Source: Micromonospora parva (lineage in GTDB: Bacteria > Actinomycetota > Actinomycetes > Mycobacteriales > Micromonosporaceae). Taken from it: a stretch of DNA of 64,000 nt. The DNA lies in contig NZ_JNZS01000018.1 in the NCBI RefSeq assembly GCF_000718515.1, positions 1 through 64,000 on the forward strand, in the 5' to 3' direction. Below the pieces are notes generated by a model. The model was not told the DNA's origin and ran no database searches. It saw only the letters and a list, made by a program, of their open reading frames with translations. Position 1 is the first letter of the stretch. Each line of letters opens with the position of its first letter. The position numbers and the translations under genes were made by a program. Of this stretch, positions 31,087-39,233 are shown piece by piece.

Positions 31087-31306
31087 GGCGGGCGGTCGCC
31101 GCGGGGTCGTCTCGACAGCCCGTGAGCAAACTACTAGCGACACCGGTGACGTGCAGCTGAATGGGTGAAAACTGACCTCTAGGGACCGAATCACGGGTAT
31201 CCACGCAGGGCATTGGGCTAAGTGTCCGTTTGGTAGCTGTTGGGTGGGTTACGGTCGGCCGGTTGCAGCTGCGGGCCGACCGTTCCGTCGTTCCAAGGAG
31301 TTCCTC

Positions 31307-32347
31307 ATGGACCTGCCCGTCACCGCCGTCGGTGTCGATCCGCCGACGGGCCTGGTGCCCCGACGCGTGCTGGTCACCGGCGGCGCCGGCTTCATCGGCA
31401 GCCACGTGGTCGCCCGGCTGATGCTGATGGGCAGCCAGGTCCGGGTGCTCGACAACTTCTCCACCGGCCGGATCGAGAACCTGGCCGACGCCGTGTGCGG
31501 CGGGCTGACCGAGGCGGACGTCATCTCCGGTGACATCCGCGCGTCGGAGGGTGTCGAGGTCATCCACGAGTGGCAGCCGGACGTGGTGGTGCACCTCGCC
31601 GCGCAGCCGAGCCTTCCCACCGCCCGTCGTTCACCGCTGTACGACGCCGACGTGAACGTGTTCGGCACCGTCAACGTGCTGGACGCCTGCGCCCGCAGCG
31701 GCGTACGGCTGATCGTCAACGCGACCAGCAGCGACATCTTCGGCAGCGTCGCCGCGCACGAGTTGCCGGTGCGCGAGGACCACCCGATCGCGCCGGTGAG
31801 CCCGTACGGCGTCAGCAAGGCCGTCGGCGTGCACTACCTCGACTGGTACGGACGTCAGCACGGCCTGTCGTACACCTCGATGGTGTTGGGAAATGTCTAC
31901 GGGCCCCGGCAGGAGGGCGGCGACTGCGGTGTGGTGTCCCTGATGGTCGACGCGCTGCTCGGGGGCCGGCAGGCGGTCATCCACGGCGACGGTACGCAGA
32001 CCCGGGACTTCGTCTACGTCGGCGATGTCGCCGAGGCGATCGCGCTCGCCTGTCACCACAGCGGAGTGGGGACTGTCAACATCGCTTCGGGGCGGCAGAC
32101 CAGCGTCAACGAGGTGTACGACACCGTCCGGGAGGCGTTCGGCGTCGACGAGGTGGCCCGTTACGAGCCGCTGCCCTGGTCGGGCGAGGTCCGCGACATG
32201 GCGCTGGACACCCGCCGGGCGCGCGAGCTGCTCGGCTGGCACCCCACTGTCGGCTTCACCGAGGGCGTCCGGATGACGGTGCGCGAAGCGCGCCGCCGCC
32301 AGACCGGCAGCCACATCCTGTCCCCGGCGTGGGCGCTCAGTCGCTGA
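31307..32347 (+). CDS. NAD-dependent epimerase/dehydratase (UDP-glucose 4-epimerase-like)
   Basis: This 346-residue extended SDR enzyme has the glycine-rich VTGGAGFIGSHV for NAD, DNFSTGR, the HLAAQPS segment, the catalytic Ser region ATSSDIFG, and YGVSK (Tyr and Lys). The end, NIASGRQTSVNEVYDTV with LDTRRARELLGWHP, is typical of nucleotide-sugar epimerases. It would interconvert or dehydrate a UDP- or dTDP-sugar. CAAGGAG precedes the ATG at 31307. No sugar-biosynthesis cluster surrounds it; the 220 bases upstream hold no gene I can see. Confidence 0.88.
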   Translation: MDLPVTAVGVDPPTGLVPRRVLVTGGAGFIGSHVVARLMLMGSQVRVLDNFSTGRIENLADAVCGGLTEADVISGDIRASEGVEVIHEWQPDVVVHLAAQPSLPTARRSPLYDADVNVFGTVNVLDACARSGVRLIVNATSSDIFGSVAAHELPVREDHPIAPVSPYGVSKAVGVHYLDWYGRQHGLSYTSMVLGNVYGPRQEGGDCGVVSLMVDALLGGRQAVIHGDGTQTRDFVYVGDVAEAIALACHHSGVGTVNIASGRQTSVNEVYDTVREAFGVDEVARYEPLPWSGEVRDMALDTRRARELLGWHPTVGFTEGVRMTVREARRRQTGSHILSPAWALSR

Positions 32348-32362
32348 CATCCCAGCGCATAT

Positions 32363-32383
32363 TTCCCGTCATCTGATCGGGAA
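32363..32383. promoter_or_regulatory. Short inverted repeat between epimerase and GH99-like genes
   Basis: TTCCCG-N9-CGGGAA lies 16 bases after the epimerase stop and 90 bases before the next start. It could be a weak terminator or an operator; nothing in the sequence decides. Confidence 0.4.
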
Positions 32384-32472
32384 TTTCATCGAACAGTCTC
32401 ACTCTTGCGGTGCGGCATCCACTGCTGCCACGATGACCGTCAATGCCTTCCGCCGAAGAAGGAGTGGTCGTT

Positions 32473-34860
32473 ATGGCGGTGTCCCGCCGCAGGTTCGTCA
32501 CATCGGTACTGGCCGGGTCCGCCCTCGCCACCGCCTCCACCACCGAGCTGCTCAACACGGTGGCCGGCCCCGCGCACGCCGCCAGTCCTCCCGGGGACGT
32601 GGTCGGCAAGGTGACGGTCGGCTACCAGGGCTGGTTCAGCGCCCCCGGCGACGGCGCGCCGATCGGCGGGTGGTGGCACTGGAGCCGCGACCGGTTCCAG
32701 CCGCCCTCGCCCGCCAACACCACCATCGTGTCCTGGCCGGACATGCGGGAGTACACCCGCAGTTACCCCACCGCGTACCCCAACCTGGGCAACGGCCAGC
32801 CGGCCACCCTTTTCTCCTCGTACGACCAGCAGACGGTGGACACCCACTTCCGCTGGATGCAGGAGTATGGCTGCGACACCGCCGCCCTGCAACGGTTCAA
32901 CCCGATGGGCGACGAGGGCCCGACCCGCGACGCGATGGCGCAGAAGGTGCGCTCCGCGGCCGAGCGGTACAACCGCAAGTTCTACATCATGTACGACGTC
33001 ACCGACTGGTTGAGTTTCCAGTCGGAGATCAAGACCGACTGGACGACGAAGATGGCGGCGCACACCGCGTCGTCCGCGTACGCCCGGCAGAACGGCAAGC
33101 CGGTCGTCTGCATCTGGGGTTTCGGGTTCAGCGAGCCCAGCCGCCCCTTCACCCCCGGGCCCTGCCTGGAGGTGATCAACTGGTTCAAGGCGCAGGGCTG
33201 CTACGTCATCGGCGGCGTGCCCACCTGGTGGCGGCAGGGCATCGAAGACTCCCGCCCCGGCTTCCTCGACGTCTACCACGCCTTCCACGCGATCTCGCCG
33301 TGGATGGTCTACCGGGCCAGGACCGTGGAGGAGCTGGACTCGTACTACAACAACGTCAACGTCGGCGACATGGCCGACTGCGCGGCCCGCGGCATCGACT
33401 ACCTGCCCTGCGTGATGCCCGGCGACCTGGCCGGGGGGCACCGCAAACACGGCGACTTCTACTGGCGGCACATCTACAACATGATCCGGCTCGGCTCCCA
33501 GGGCCTGTACGTGTCCATGTTCGACGAGTACAACGAGGGCAACCAGATCGCCAAGACGTCCGAGACCCAGGCCACCACCCCGGCCGGCGCGAACATCCGG
33601 GCCCTGGACGAGGACGGCGTCGCCTGCTCCGCCGACTACTACCTGCGAATCACCGCCGACGGCGGCCGGATGCTCAAGAGGCAACTCGGCCTCACCGCCG
33701 TCCGCCCCACACCGCCGATCCTCGGCACATCACCCCCGACCGGCGGTGACCTCGCGGCCGGCCGGTCCACAGCGGCCAGCAGCCAGAACGGCCCGTTCGT
33801 GGCCTCGAACGCCGTCGACTCCAACGCCGGCAGCTACTGGGAGAGCGGCAACGGCGCGTTCCCGCACTGGTGGCAGGTCGACCTCGGCGCCAACCACCAG
33901 GTCAACAAGCTCGTCGTGCGGCTGCCCACCGGCTGGGGCGCGCGTACCCAGACCATCACCGTGCAGGGCAGCGTCGACGGCAGCTCCGTCTCGACCATCG
34001 CCGCCGCCTCCGCGTTCACCTTCGACCCGGCCACCGGCAACGCCGTCACCCGCACGCTGCCGACCACCACGGCCCGCCACATCCGGCTGAGCATCGCCGG
34101 CAACACCGGCTGGCCGGCGGGCCAGCTTTCCCAGGTCGAGGTGTACGCCGCCGGCGGCACCACGGACAACCCGCCGACCGCCCCGAGTGGCCTCACGGTG
34201 ACCGGCCGGACGGCGAGCAGCGTGTCCCTGGCCTGGACGGCGTCGACCGACGACAACGGCGTGACCGGCTACCAGGTACGCCAGGGCGGCACGGTGGTCA
34301 GCACGGTCACGGGCACCACGGCGACCGTGAGCGGACTGGCCGCGTCCACCTCGTACACCTTCACCGTCGTCGCCCGCGACGCCGCCGGCAACACCTCGGC
34401 GGCCTCGAACGCGGCCACGGTGACCACCGACGCCCCGACCAACGCCGACCTGGCCCGAGGGCGGTCCACCAGCGAGAGCAGCCACGTCCAGAGCTACGGC
34501 TCGGGCAACGTGGTCGACGGCGACGCGAACAGCTACTGGGAGAGCGCCAACAACGCGTTCCCGCAGTGGGTGCAGGTCGACCTGGGCGCGACACGCACGG
34601 TCGGGCGGGTGGTGCTCAAGCTGCCGCCGTCGTCAGCCTGGGGGAGTCGGACGCAGACCCTCGCCGTCGCGGGCAGCACCGATGGGAGCGGCTTCGGGAC
34701 CCTCGTCTCCTCGGCGGGGCGGACTTTCGACCCGTCGACGGGCAACCAGGTGACGCTGACGTTCACCGGCGCGCAGACCCGCTATGTGCGTATCACCGTG
34801 ACCGGTAACACCGGCTGGCCGGCCGGACAACTGGCGGCACTGGAGGTGTACGCCAGCTGA
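32473..34860 (+). CDS. Tat-exported GH99/GH71-like glycosidase with F5/8C-FN3-F5/8C domains
   Basis: This 795-residue extracellular protein has a Tat signal (AVSRRRFVTSVLAGSALATA). The catalytic part (about 45-420) has VGYQGWFSAPGDG, HWSRDRFQPPSPANT, FRWMQEYGCDTAALQRFNP and MFDEYNEGNQIAK, like bacterial GH99/GH71-type proteins often called xylosidase/arabinosidase. Two F5/8 type C (CBM32) modules (about 430-560 and 660-795) flank a fibronectin type III domain (about 565-655; PPTAPSGLTVTG). The CBM32 copies share NTGWPAGQL. It should act on a plant or fungal polysaccharide. ATG 32473 was chosen over 32443 because GAAGGAG sits 8 bases before it. Confidence 0.85.
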   Translation: MAVSRRRFVTSVLAGSALATASTTELLNTVAGPAHAASPPGDVVGKVTVGYQGWFSAPGDGAPIGGWWHWSRDRFQPPSPANTTIVSWPDMREYTRSYPTAYPNLGNGQPATLFSSYDQQTVDTHFRWMQEYGCDTAALQRFNPMGDEGPTRDAMAQKVRSAAERYNRKFYIMYDVTDWLSFQSEIKTDWTTKMAAHTASSAYARQNGKPVVCIWGFGFSEPSRPFTPGPCLEVINWFKAQGCYVIGGVPTWWRQGIEDSRPGFLDVYHAFHAISPWMVYRARTVEELDSYYNNVNVGDMADCAARGIDYLPCVMPGDLAGGHRKHGDFYWRHIYNMIRLGSQGLYVSMFDEYNEGNQIAKTSETQATTPAGANIRALDEDGVACSADYYLRITADGGRMLKRQLGLTAVRPTPPILGTSPPTGGDLAAGRSTAASSQNGPFVASNAVDSNAGSYWESGNGAFPHWWQVDLGANHQVNKLVVRLPTGWGARTQTITVQGSVDGSSVSTIAAASAFTFDPATGNAVTRTLPTTTARHIRLSIAGNTGWPAGQLSQVEVYAAGGTTDNPPTAPSGLTVTGRTASSVSLAWTASTDDNGVTGYQVRQGGTVVSTVTGTTATVSGLAASTSYTFTVVARDAAGNTSAASNAATVTTDAPTNADLARGRSTSESSHVQSYGSGNVVDGDANSYWESANNAFPQWVQVDLGATRTVGRVVLKLPPSSAWGSRTQTLAVAGSTDGSGFGTLVSSAGRTFDPSTGNQVTLTFTGAQTRYVRITVTGNTGWPAGQLAALEVYAS

Positions 34861-34866
34861 CCGGAC

Positions 34867-34905
34867 GAGGGGCGGCCGCCGTACGCCGACCGGTGGCCGC
34901 CCCTC
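34867..34905. terminator. Bidirectional hairpin terminator
   Basis: An 11-bp perfect stem (34867-34877 with 34895-34905), extendable by three pairs including one G-T, lies between convergent genes. The same place holds GTACGCCGAC twice, 30 bases apart. Confidence 0.75.
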
Positions 34906-34919
34906 CACCCGTACGCCGA

Positions 34920-35303
34920 CTACCAGATGATGATGCCGCCCTGCACCGCCCTGGCGCGCTGCACGGCATCCCGCACGTTGGCCAGGTAGCGGAGGATGCG
35001 TTCCGCGTCGTATCCGGTCGCGGCGGCCAGCAGCTCGACGTTCTCCGCCAGGCGGACGCACTCCTGGTCGAAGGCATCGAGCTGACCGGGGAAGACCTGG
35101 AGGTTACCCCGATTCTCGACCGTGACATCGGCGAGTTGTGGCAGGAACGTCGCGCCCAGCTGACGAGTCACCGCGGAACCCCACAGTGAATGACGGAAGG
35201 CTTCAGCTCCCACCGCCGTGCTGGTGCCCGGCGGATCCTCCACAACCTGCCGGCCGGCGTAGGAGTCGTCGTCGGGTATCCACACCGCGATATCCAGGCT
35301 CAA
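34920..35303 (-). CDS. Hypothetical protein
   Basis: I do not recognise this 127-residue protein. It starts with a strand, LDIAVWIPDDDSYAGRQVV, then has helices (VRLAENVELLAAATGYDAERIL) and ends in a hydrophobic GGIIIW. Size and mixed fold are like immunity-type or orphan accessory proteins, but no motif proves this. The start is unclear: GTG 35309 abuts the GGGAG site, whereas TTG 35303 has it at 7 bases and is preferred. It begins the lower-GC patch. Confidence 0.6.
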   Translation of the reverse strand: MSLDIAVWIPDDDSYAGRQVVEDPPGTSTAVGAEAFRHSLWGSAVTRQLGATFLPQLADVTVENRGNLQVFPGQLDAFDQECVRLAENVELLAAATGYDAERILRYLANVRDAVQRARAVQGGIIIW

Positions 35304-35418
35304 TCGCACACTCCCGCCAAGCTCCGAAGCGCGGCTGGTAGGGGGATCCCTAGCTGCATCGATCCGCCGCCCGGACTGGCCACGATGCTAGGTGGCAGGC
35401 CGACCCGGCCCGAATTGT

Positions 35419-35448
35419 TTGTCGGCTCTGTCGCCCGCTGGTTACGGT
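35419..35448 (+). promoter_or_regulatory. Promoter of the 35462 gene, duplicated at 36592-36621
   Basis: TTGTCG (35419-35424) and TACGGT (35443-35448) are 18 bp apart. A start 7 bp on falls at GTG 35456, so the mRNA is probably leaderless. The whole region from here through the first codons recurs at 36.6 kb. Confidence 0.65.
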
Positions 35449-35461
35449 GCCTCGCGTGACA

Positions 35462-36064
35462 ATGTCAGATGCGGAATGGTGGTCGCTGCTCCGGGAGCTG
35501 GACGAGCCGGTCGCGCCGGTGGAGCACGGCCTCAGCCCGGAGTCGCTCACGCGGGTCATGGTCGAGGGCGTAGTGCCGCAGTCGGTGCTGGCGGTCTCGA
35601 ACGCTCGGGTGCAGCCAGGCGCAGGTGATGGTCTGGAGATGCCACGGCACTTCGACCGCGCGGCGACCCAGGGTCGGTTCGACCGGCTCGCGGAGCGATT
35701 GAGCGAGGCCTACGGTTGCCGATGCGACGTGGGGCTGGCCCAGGACTCCGCATGTTTCGGCAGCATCTGGATTCCCGCCGAGGTCAGTCGCAGCCGCACG
35801 AAACGTACCCGAATCCCACTGTCTCTGAGTGTGAGCGTCAGCAATTTTGGTGGCCTTGCCGCGTGCGGATCTTCCGCTCCGTGGGCCCACACATCTCACC
35901 TGCACCCGGACGACCGCGCACGGATCGAGGGGGCACTCAGCGGACTCGACTACCTCCTCGTCCCAGAGCACATCCTCGCCGCGCCGTACGACGGGCCCAA
36001 TGGTTGGGTGTTCGGCCCGACGAATGATGCGACCTGGTCCACTCGATTCTTCGAGCCCCTCTGA
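35462..36064 (+). CDS. Hypothetical protein, first copy of a duplicated start
   Basis: I do not recognise this 200-residue protein. It begins MSDAEWWSLLRELDEPV and ends NGWVFGPTNDATWSTRFFEPL, with a conserved-looking middle PHFDRAATQGRFDRLAERLSEAYGC. It has no signal peptide or membrane helix. The start may be ATG 35462 or GTG 35456 (two codons earlier), which would be leaderless. Codon use is less GC-extreme than neighbours. The promoter and first codons are copied at 36592-36652. Confidence 0.65.
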   Translation: MSDAEWWSLLRELDEPVAPVEHGLSPESLTRVMVEGVVPQSVLAVSNARVQPGAGDGLEMPRHFDRAATQGRFDRLAERLSEAYGCRCDVGLAQDSACFGSIWIPAEVSRSRTKRTRIPLSLSVSVSNFGGLAACGSSAPWAHTSHLHPDDRARIEGALSGLDYLLVPEHILAAPYDGPNGWVFGPTNDATWSTRFFEPL

Positions 36065-36126
36065 ACACGTCAGAACCCCACCACTTGTCAAGACGACCGG
36101 GTGCCCTCACGGTGCAGTTCAACGCT

Positions 36127-36504
36127 TCACACAGGCTCGGTAACGGCGAATCGCGGTAGCTCAAGTTCGGTCGGCGGGGCGATTGTGAACGTCCCACCCA
36201 ACGCCTGCGGCGTCCATCCAGCGCGCAGGCCGTAACGGACCAGAACGCGTACGTCCGCGGCTGTCGGGTAGGGGTACGCCTCCCCGCTGCCGTGCACGTC
36301 GGTCTCGACGTATCGACCGTCAGCGGCAACGGTGGGCCGCTCGGTCACATCGGCCTGTAGGGCGCGACCGGCTTTTCCCGCACCCCATACGCGGAGCCTT
36401 ATGCAGCGGTGAAGACGGCCGTCAGAGCCAGGTGCGGCCCGGATGTCGGCCTTCCAGGTGAACTCCCGGCCGTCGATGTGGAGCCTGCGCAGCCTCGACC
36501 TCAT
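36127..36504 (-). CDS. Hypothetical protein
   Basis: This 125-residue protein is not recognised. It starts RRLHIDGREFTWKADIRA and has basic strands (RLHRCIRLRVWGAGKAGRALQADV), then GEAYPYPTAADVRVLVRYGLRAGWTPQA near the end. The second part looks like a small conserved actinobacterial domain; no catalytic motif stands out. The ATG at 36504 has only a weak GGGCGG upstream. Confidence 0.65.
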   Translation of the reverse strand: MRSRLRRLHIDGREFTWKADIRAAPGSDGRLHRCIRLRVWGAGKAGRALQADVTERPTVAADGRYVETDVHGSGEAYPYPTAADVRVLVRYGLRAGWTPQALGGTFTIAPPTELELPRFAVTEPV

Positions 36505-36591
36505 CCGCCCATGCTGCCAGCCATGCGGTCACCACACGCGCCGCCGGCCGTGATGTCGGCGCAGGTGCCCAGCCGAACCGGCCCAAATCGG

Positions 36592-36932
36592 TTGTTCGCA
36601 CTGTCGCCCGCTGGCTACGGTGCCTCGCGTGCCTGACGCGGATTGGTGGTGAAGCGAGTGGCGAAGAACAGGCCGCCGTTCAGCATGAAGGCGATGCTCA
36701 GGCTGGAACGCGGCACCGCGACCGCCACCGACGCCCTGCGCCGTTACGCTCCGCTCGCCGACGAGCTCGGCGCCGACGGGATCGACGTCGCGTGCTTCGT
36801 ACCACCGAGCACAACGACACCGACCCGAGCTGGAGCGGACGTGCGTTCGCCACCCTCGGCGACCTGCCTGCCCTGCTGAGCGAGTTGAGCGGCCCGCGTT
36901 GCGCTTCGACGTCTGACGGGCGGGGCCGGTGA
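36592..36932 (+). pseudogene. Decayed copy: duplicated promoter and start, then broken frames
   Basis: TTGTTC (36592-36597), 18 bp and TACGGT (36616-36621) repeat the promoter at 35419-35448, with CTGTCGCCCGCTGG and TGCCTCGCGTG conserved between copies. The copied start GTG 36629 reads VPDADWW and hits TGA at 36650. A second GTG at 36658 opens MAKNRPPFSMKAMLRLERG, then TDALRRYAPLADELGADGIDV; the likely continuation (WSGRAFATLGDLPALLSEL) is in another frame, ending TGA 36930. The reading suggests a degenerate gene joined to a duplicated start. What it once encoded is unknown. Confidence 0.5.
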
Positions 36933-36986
36933 CCACTGGGTGACGACGCAGCTCATCGCCGGCGATCGCTTCTTCGGGACGAAGAG

Positions 36987-37322
36987 TTAATTGTCGGTCT
37001 GCTGTTCCAGATGCCGACGAGCCTCCCGCCACAGGCGCTCGAAATCCTCCGAGGACAGGCTTTCCACAGCAGGCTCCACCACCAGGCTCGGTCCAGGGAA
37101 CGGGGACTCCGGCACACAGCCGTACCGCTGGTCGTACTCGGCAACCGCCCCCACCACTCCCGAATCGCGAGCGATGAGCACCTCTGCAAGCGATGCCGCC
37201 GCGAAGAAGGCCCCGTCCGATGCGCGTTGCTCAACGTGGCGCAGTGCCCACCGATCAGCGTCCAGCTCGTCGTAGCACCAGCGGTCGTCATCTGGGCAGT
37301 ACCAACGAACGTAGGTGAGCAT
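36987..37322 (-). CDS. Hypothetical protein, DUF6881-like
   Basis: This 111-residue protein starts MLTYVRWYCPDDDRWCYDELDADRWALRHVE, a pattern of strands like small DUF6881 proteins (VRW...YDELD...W..R.VE). The second half is helical (FERLWREARRHLEQQ). Function is unknown; related small proteins sit among orphan immunity or accessory genes. Confidence in the family name is moderate. It closes the lower-GC patch. Confidence 0.65.
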   Translation of the reverse strand: MLTYVRWYCPDDDRWCYDELDADRWALRHVEQRASDGAFFAAASLAEVLIARDSGVVGAVAEYDQRYGCVPESPFPGPSLVVEPAVESLSSEDFERLWREARRHLEQQTDN

Positions 37323-37520
37323 GTGGCCATTGTCGCGGAGCCTTATGGCGGCGTGGCAGACGTTTCGGGCATGCGCGAGACGGTCGCGTCCTCGTCGACG
37401 CGGACAGTGTCGCGCCGGCTGAGGTTCGGTGGCGGCCGTTGGCGCGTACTCTCATCGCCGATGTCGCCCGCGCGCAGCCGGCGCCGGCCGGCGTGGCGCG
37501 GCTGGCGACGGTGGTCGGCC

Positions 37521-38387
37521 TCACCCGCTGACGGACTCGCGCCGGCGCATGTCGTCGGCGGGGTTGATGGTGCGGACCGGGTCCGGGACCGGGCCGCGTC
37601 GCCGCCACTCGCGCGGGTAGCCCAGCGAGACCTCCTCGAACCGGACGCCGTCGTAGAACGTGGTGCGGGGGATGTGGAGGTGCCCGTAGACCATCGTGGA
37701 CGCGCCGAAGCGTAGGTGCCAGTCGCGGGTGCGGACGGTGCCGCACCACTGGGCGAACTCCGGGAACCACAGGACGTCGGTGGGTTCGCGCACCAGCGGG
37801 TAGTGGTTGACCAGCACCGTCGGCAGCGCCGGGCCGCGCTCGGCCAGCCGGCGTTCGGTCTCGATGATGCGGGCGTCGCACCACGCCTCCCGGCTCGGGT
37901 ACGGGTCGGGGTGCAGCAGCGCCTCGTCCGTGCAGACCACCCCGGCCGCGTACGCAAGGTCCAGCGACTCCTGCTTGGTGCGCGCCTGCGGCACCCGGAA
38001 CGTGTAGTCGTAGAGCACGAAGAGCGGGGCGATGGTGGCGGGGCCGCCCTCGCCGTCCCAGACGGGGTACGGGTCCTCCGGGGTGACGACTCCCAGCCGC
38101 CGGCACAGCTCGACCAGCTCGCGGTAGCGGGTCTCGCCGCGCAGGTGCTCCGGGTCGCCGGGCGGCGTCCACAGCTCATGGTTGCCCGGCGCCCAGACCA
38201 CCCGGGCGAAGCGGCTGCTCAGCAGGCCGAGAGCCCACTCGATGTCGGCGTACCGCTCGGCCACGTCACCGGCGACGAGCAGCCAGTCGCCAGGATGGTC
38301 CGGCCGGAGCTCCTGGACGAACGCGCGATTCTCCGCGTAGCTGATGTGCAGGTCGCTGACGGCTCGCAGCCGGGGCGAAGGGCTCAC
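37521..38387 (-). CDS. Metallophosphoesterase
   Basis: This 288-residue protein has the calcineurin-like phosphoesterase motifs: DLHIS (DxH), GDVAERYADIEW (GDxxD-like), APGNHELW (GNHE), then VNHYP and YGHLHIPR (GHxH). It binds two metal ions and cleaves a phosphoester; the substrate is unknown. Actinobacterial relatives often lie near phosphopantetheinyl transferase genes, which is not the case in this window. The start GTG 38387 has no ribosome site; TAGCCT six bases upstream is a -10 box suited to a leaderless mRNA. Confidence 0.9.
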   Translation of the reverse strand: MSPSPRLRAVSDLHISYAENRAFVQELRPDHPGDWLLVAGDVAERYADIEWALGLLSSRFARVVWAPGNHELWTPPGDPEHLRGETRYRELVELCRRLGVVTPEDPYPVWDGEGGPATIAPLFVLYDYTFRVPQARTKQESLDLAYAAGVVCTDEALLHPDPYPSREAWCDARIIETERRLAERGPALPTVLVNHYPLVREPTDVLWFPEFAQWCGTVRTRDWHLRFGASTMVYGHLHIPRTTFYDGVRFEEVSLGYPREWRRRGPVPDPVRTINPADDMRRRESVSG

Positions 38388-38454
38388 CGTTCGAGGCTAG
38401 GCCGCCGCGGCCGGATCGGGGCACTCCGATCGGGTCGCGTCGCCGGCCGCCCGT

Positions 38455-38739
38455 TCAGCAGAACCAGCCGTCCTGCACCCAGCCGCGCCGGTTGATGTAC
38501 CCGTAGGCGAAGCCGTAGACGTAGCCGCCGCTACGGGGACCTTCGACCAGGAACGTCTGACCCTGGTAGAGGGTGCCCATCCAGGCGCCGTTGGGCTGCG
38601 TGCGGACGAACAGGTCGCTCGCGCACACCGTCTCGCGCTGACCGATGGTGCCGTTGGCGGCCTGCGCCGGCGCCGGTGCGGCGAGGGTCGCGGCGACGAT
38701 CCCGGCCAGCACGCCGGCCGTCACCCGGGCCCTCACCAT
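38455..38739 (-). CDS. Small secreted SH3-like protein
   Basis: This 94-residue secreted protein has a signal peptide (MVRARVTAGVLAGIVAATLA, APAPAQA cleavage near residue 27). The mature part, CASDLFVRTQPNGAWMGTLYQGQTFLVEGP, is like a bacterial SH3 repeat, then YVYGFAYGYINRRGWVQDGWFC, with two Cys that could pair. Bacterial SH3 modules bind cell wall or peptides. Its start overlaps the end of the upstream gene by 7 bases, so the pair is co-translated. Confidence 0.8.
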   Translation of the reverse strand: MVRARVTAGVLAGIVAATLAAPAPAQAANGTIGQRETVCASDLFVRTQPNGAWMGTLYQGQTFLVEGPRSGGYVYGFAYGYINRRGWVQDGWFC

Positions 38740-39044
38740 GAGTCGTACCCGCCGATGCACTCGGAGCGCAGGTAACCCCAGTCGTTCGGGCCGAAGTCGA
38801 AGGCGGCCGCCCACCCGTTGTAGACCGGATGCGCGCCCGGGGTGTGGCCGATCTTGTTGCCGTAGACGAGCGTGCGCTTCAGGCCGGTGGGGCCGCCGGC
38901 AGAGTCGTAGTTGGCGTAGAAGCTGGCGCTCTGGCAGATGACTATGGCGTGCCGTGGCACCACCGGGTCGGCCTGCGCCGGCGTGCCGCCCAGGGCGGCC
39001 ACCGCCGCTCCGACGGCCAGCGCCGCGGGGACTTTTCGAAGCAT
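38733..39044 (-). CDS. Small secreted protein
   Basis: This 103-residue secreted protein has a signal peptide (MLRKVPAALAVGAAVAALGG, TPAQA cleavage near residue 25). The mature part has two Cys (VICQSASFYANYD and SECIGGYDSW) and a compact middle PVYNGWAAAFDFGPNDWGYLR, perhaps also SH3-like. ATG 39044 has GGGAGG five bases upstream. It is the first of a two-gene operon with the protein encoded at 38455-38739. Confidence 0.78.
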   Translation of the reverse strand: MLRKVPAALAVGAAVAALGGTPAQADPVVPRHAIVICQSASFYANYDSAGGPTGLKRTLVYGNKIGHTPGAHPVYNGWAAAFDFGPNDWGYLRSECIGGYDSW

Positions 39045-39233
39045 GCCCACCTCCCGTACGCCGAAACTTTCCTACCGGCGACCCTACCGACGAGGTTGAT
39101 AAATGTCGATGCCGGGACCGGTCGTCCGGAGGGGGACCGGCGGGCCTGGGGCGACGGCCCTCGGCCGCATATCCGGCGACCCGACGGGAAAGCGCGGGGC
39201 GTCCGACAGCCCACACCGGAGCAGGAGAAAAAC

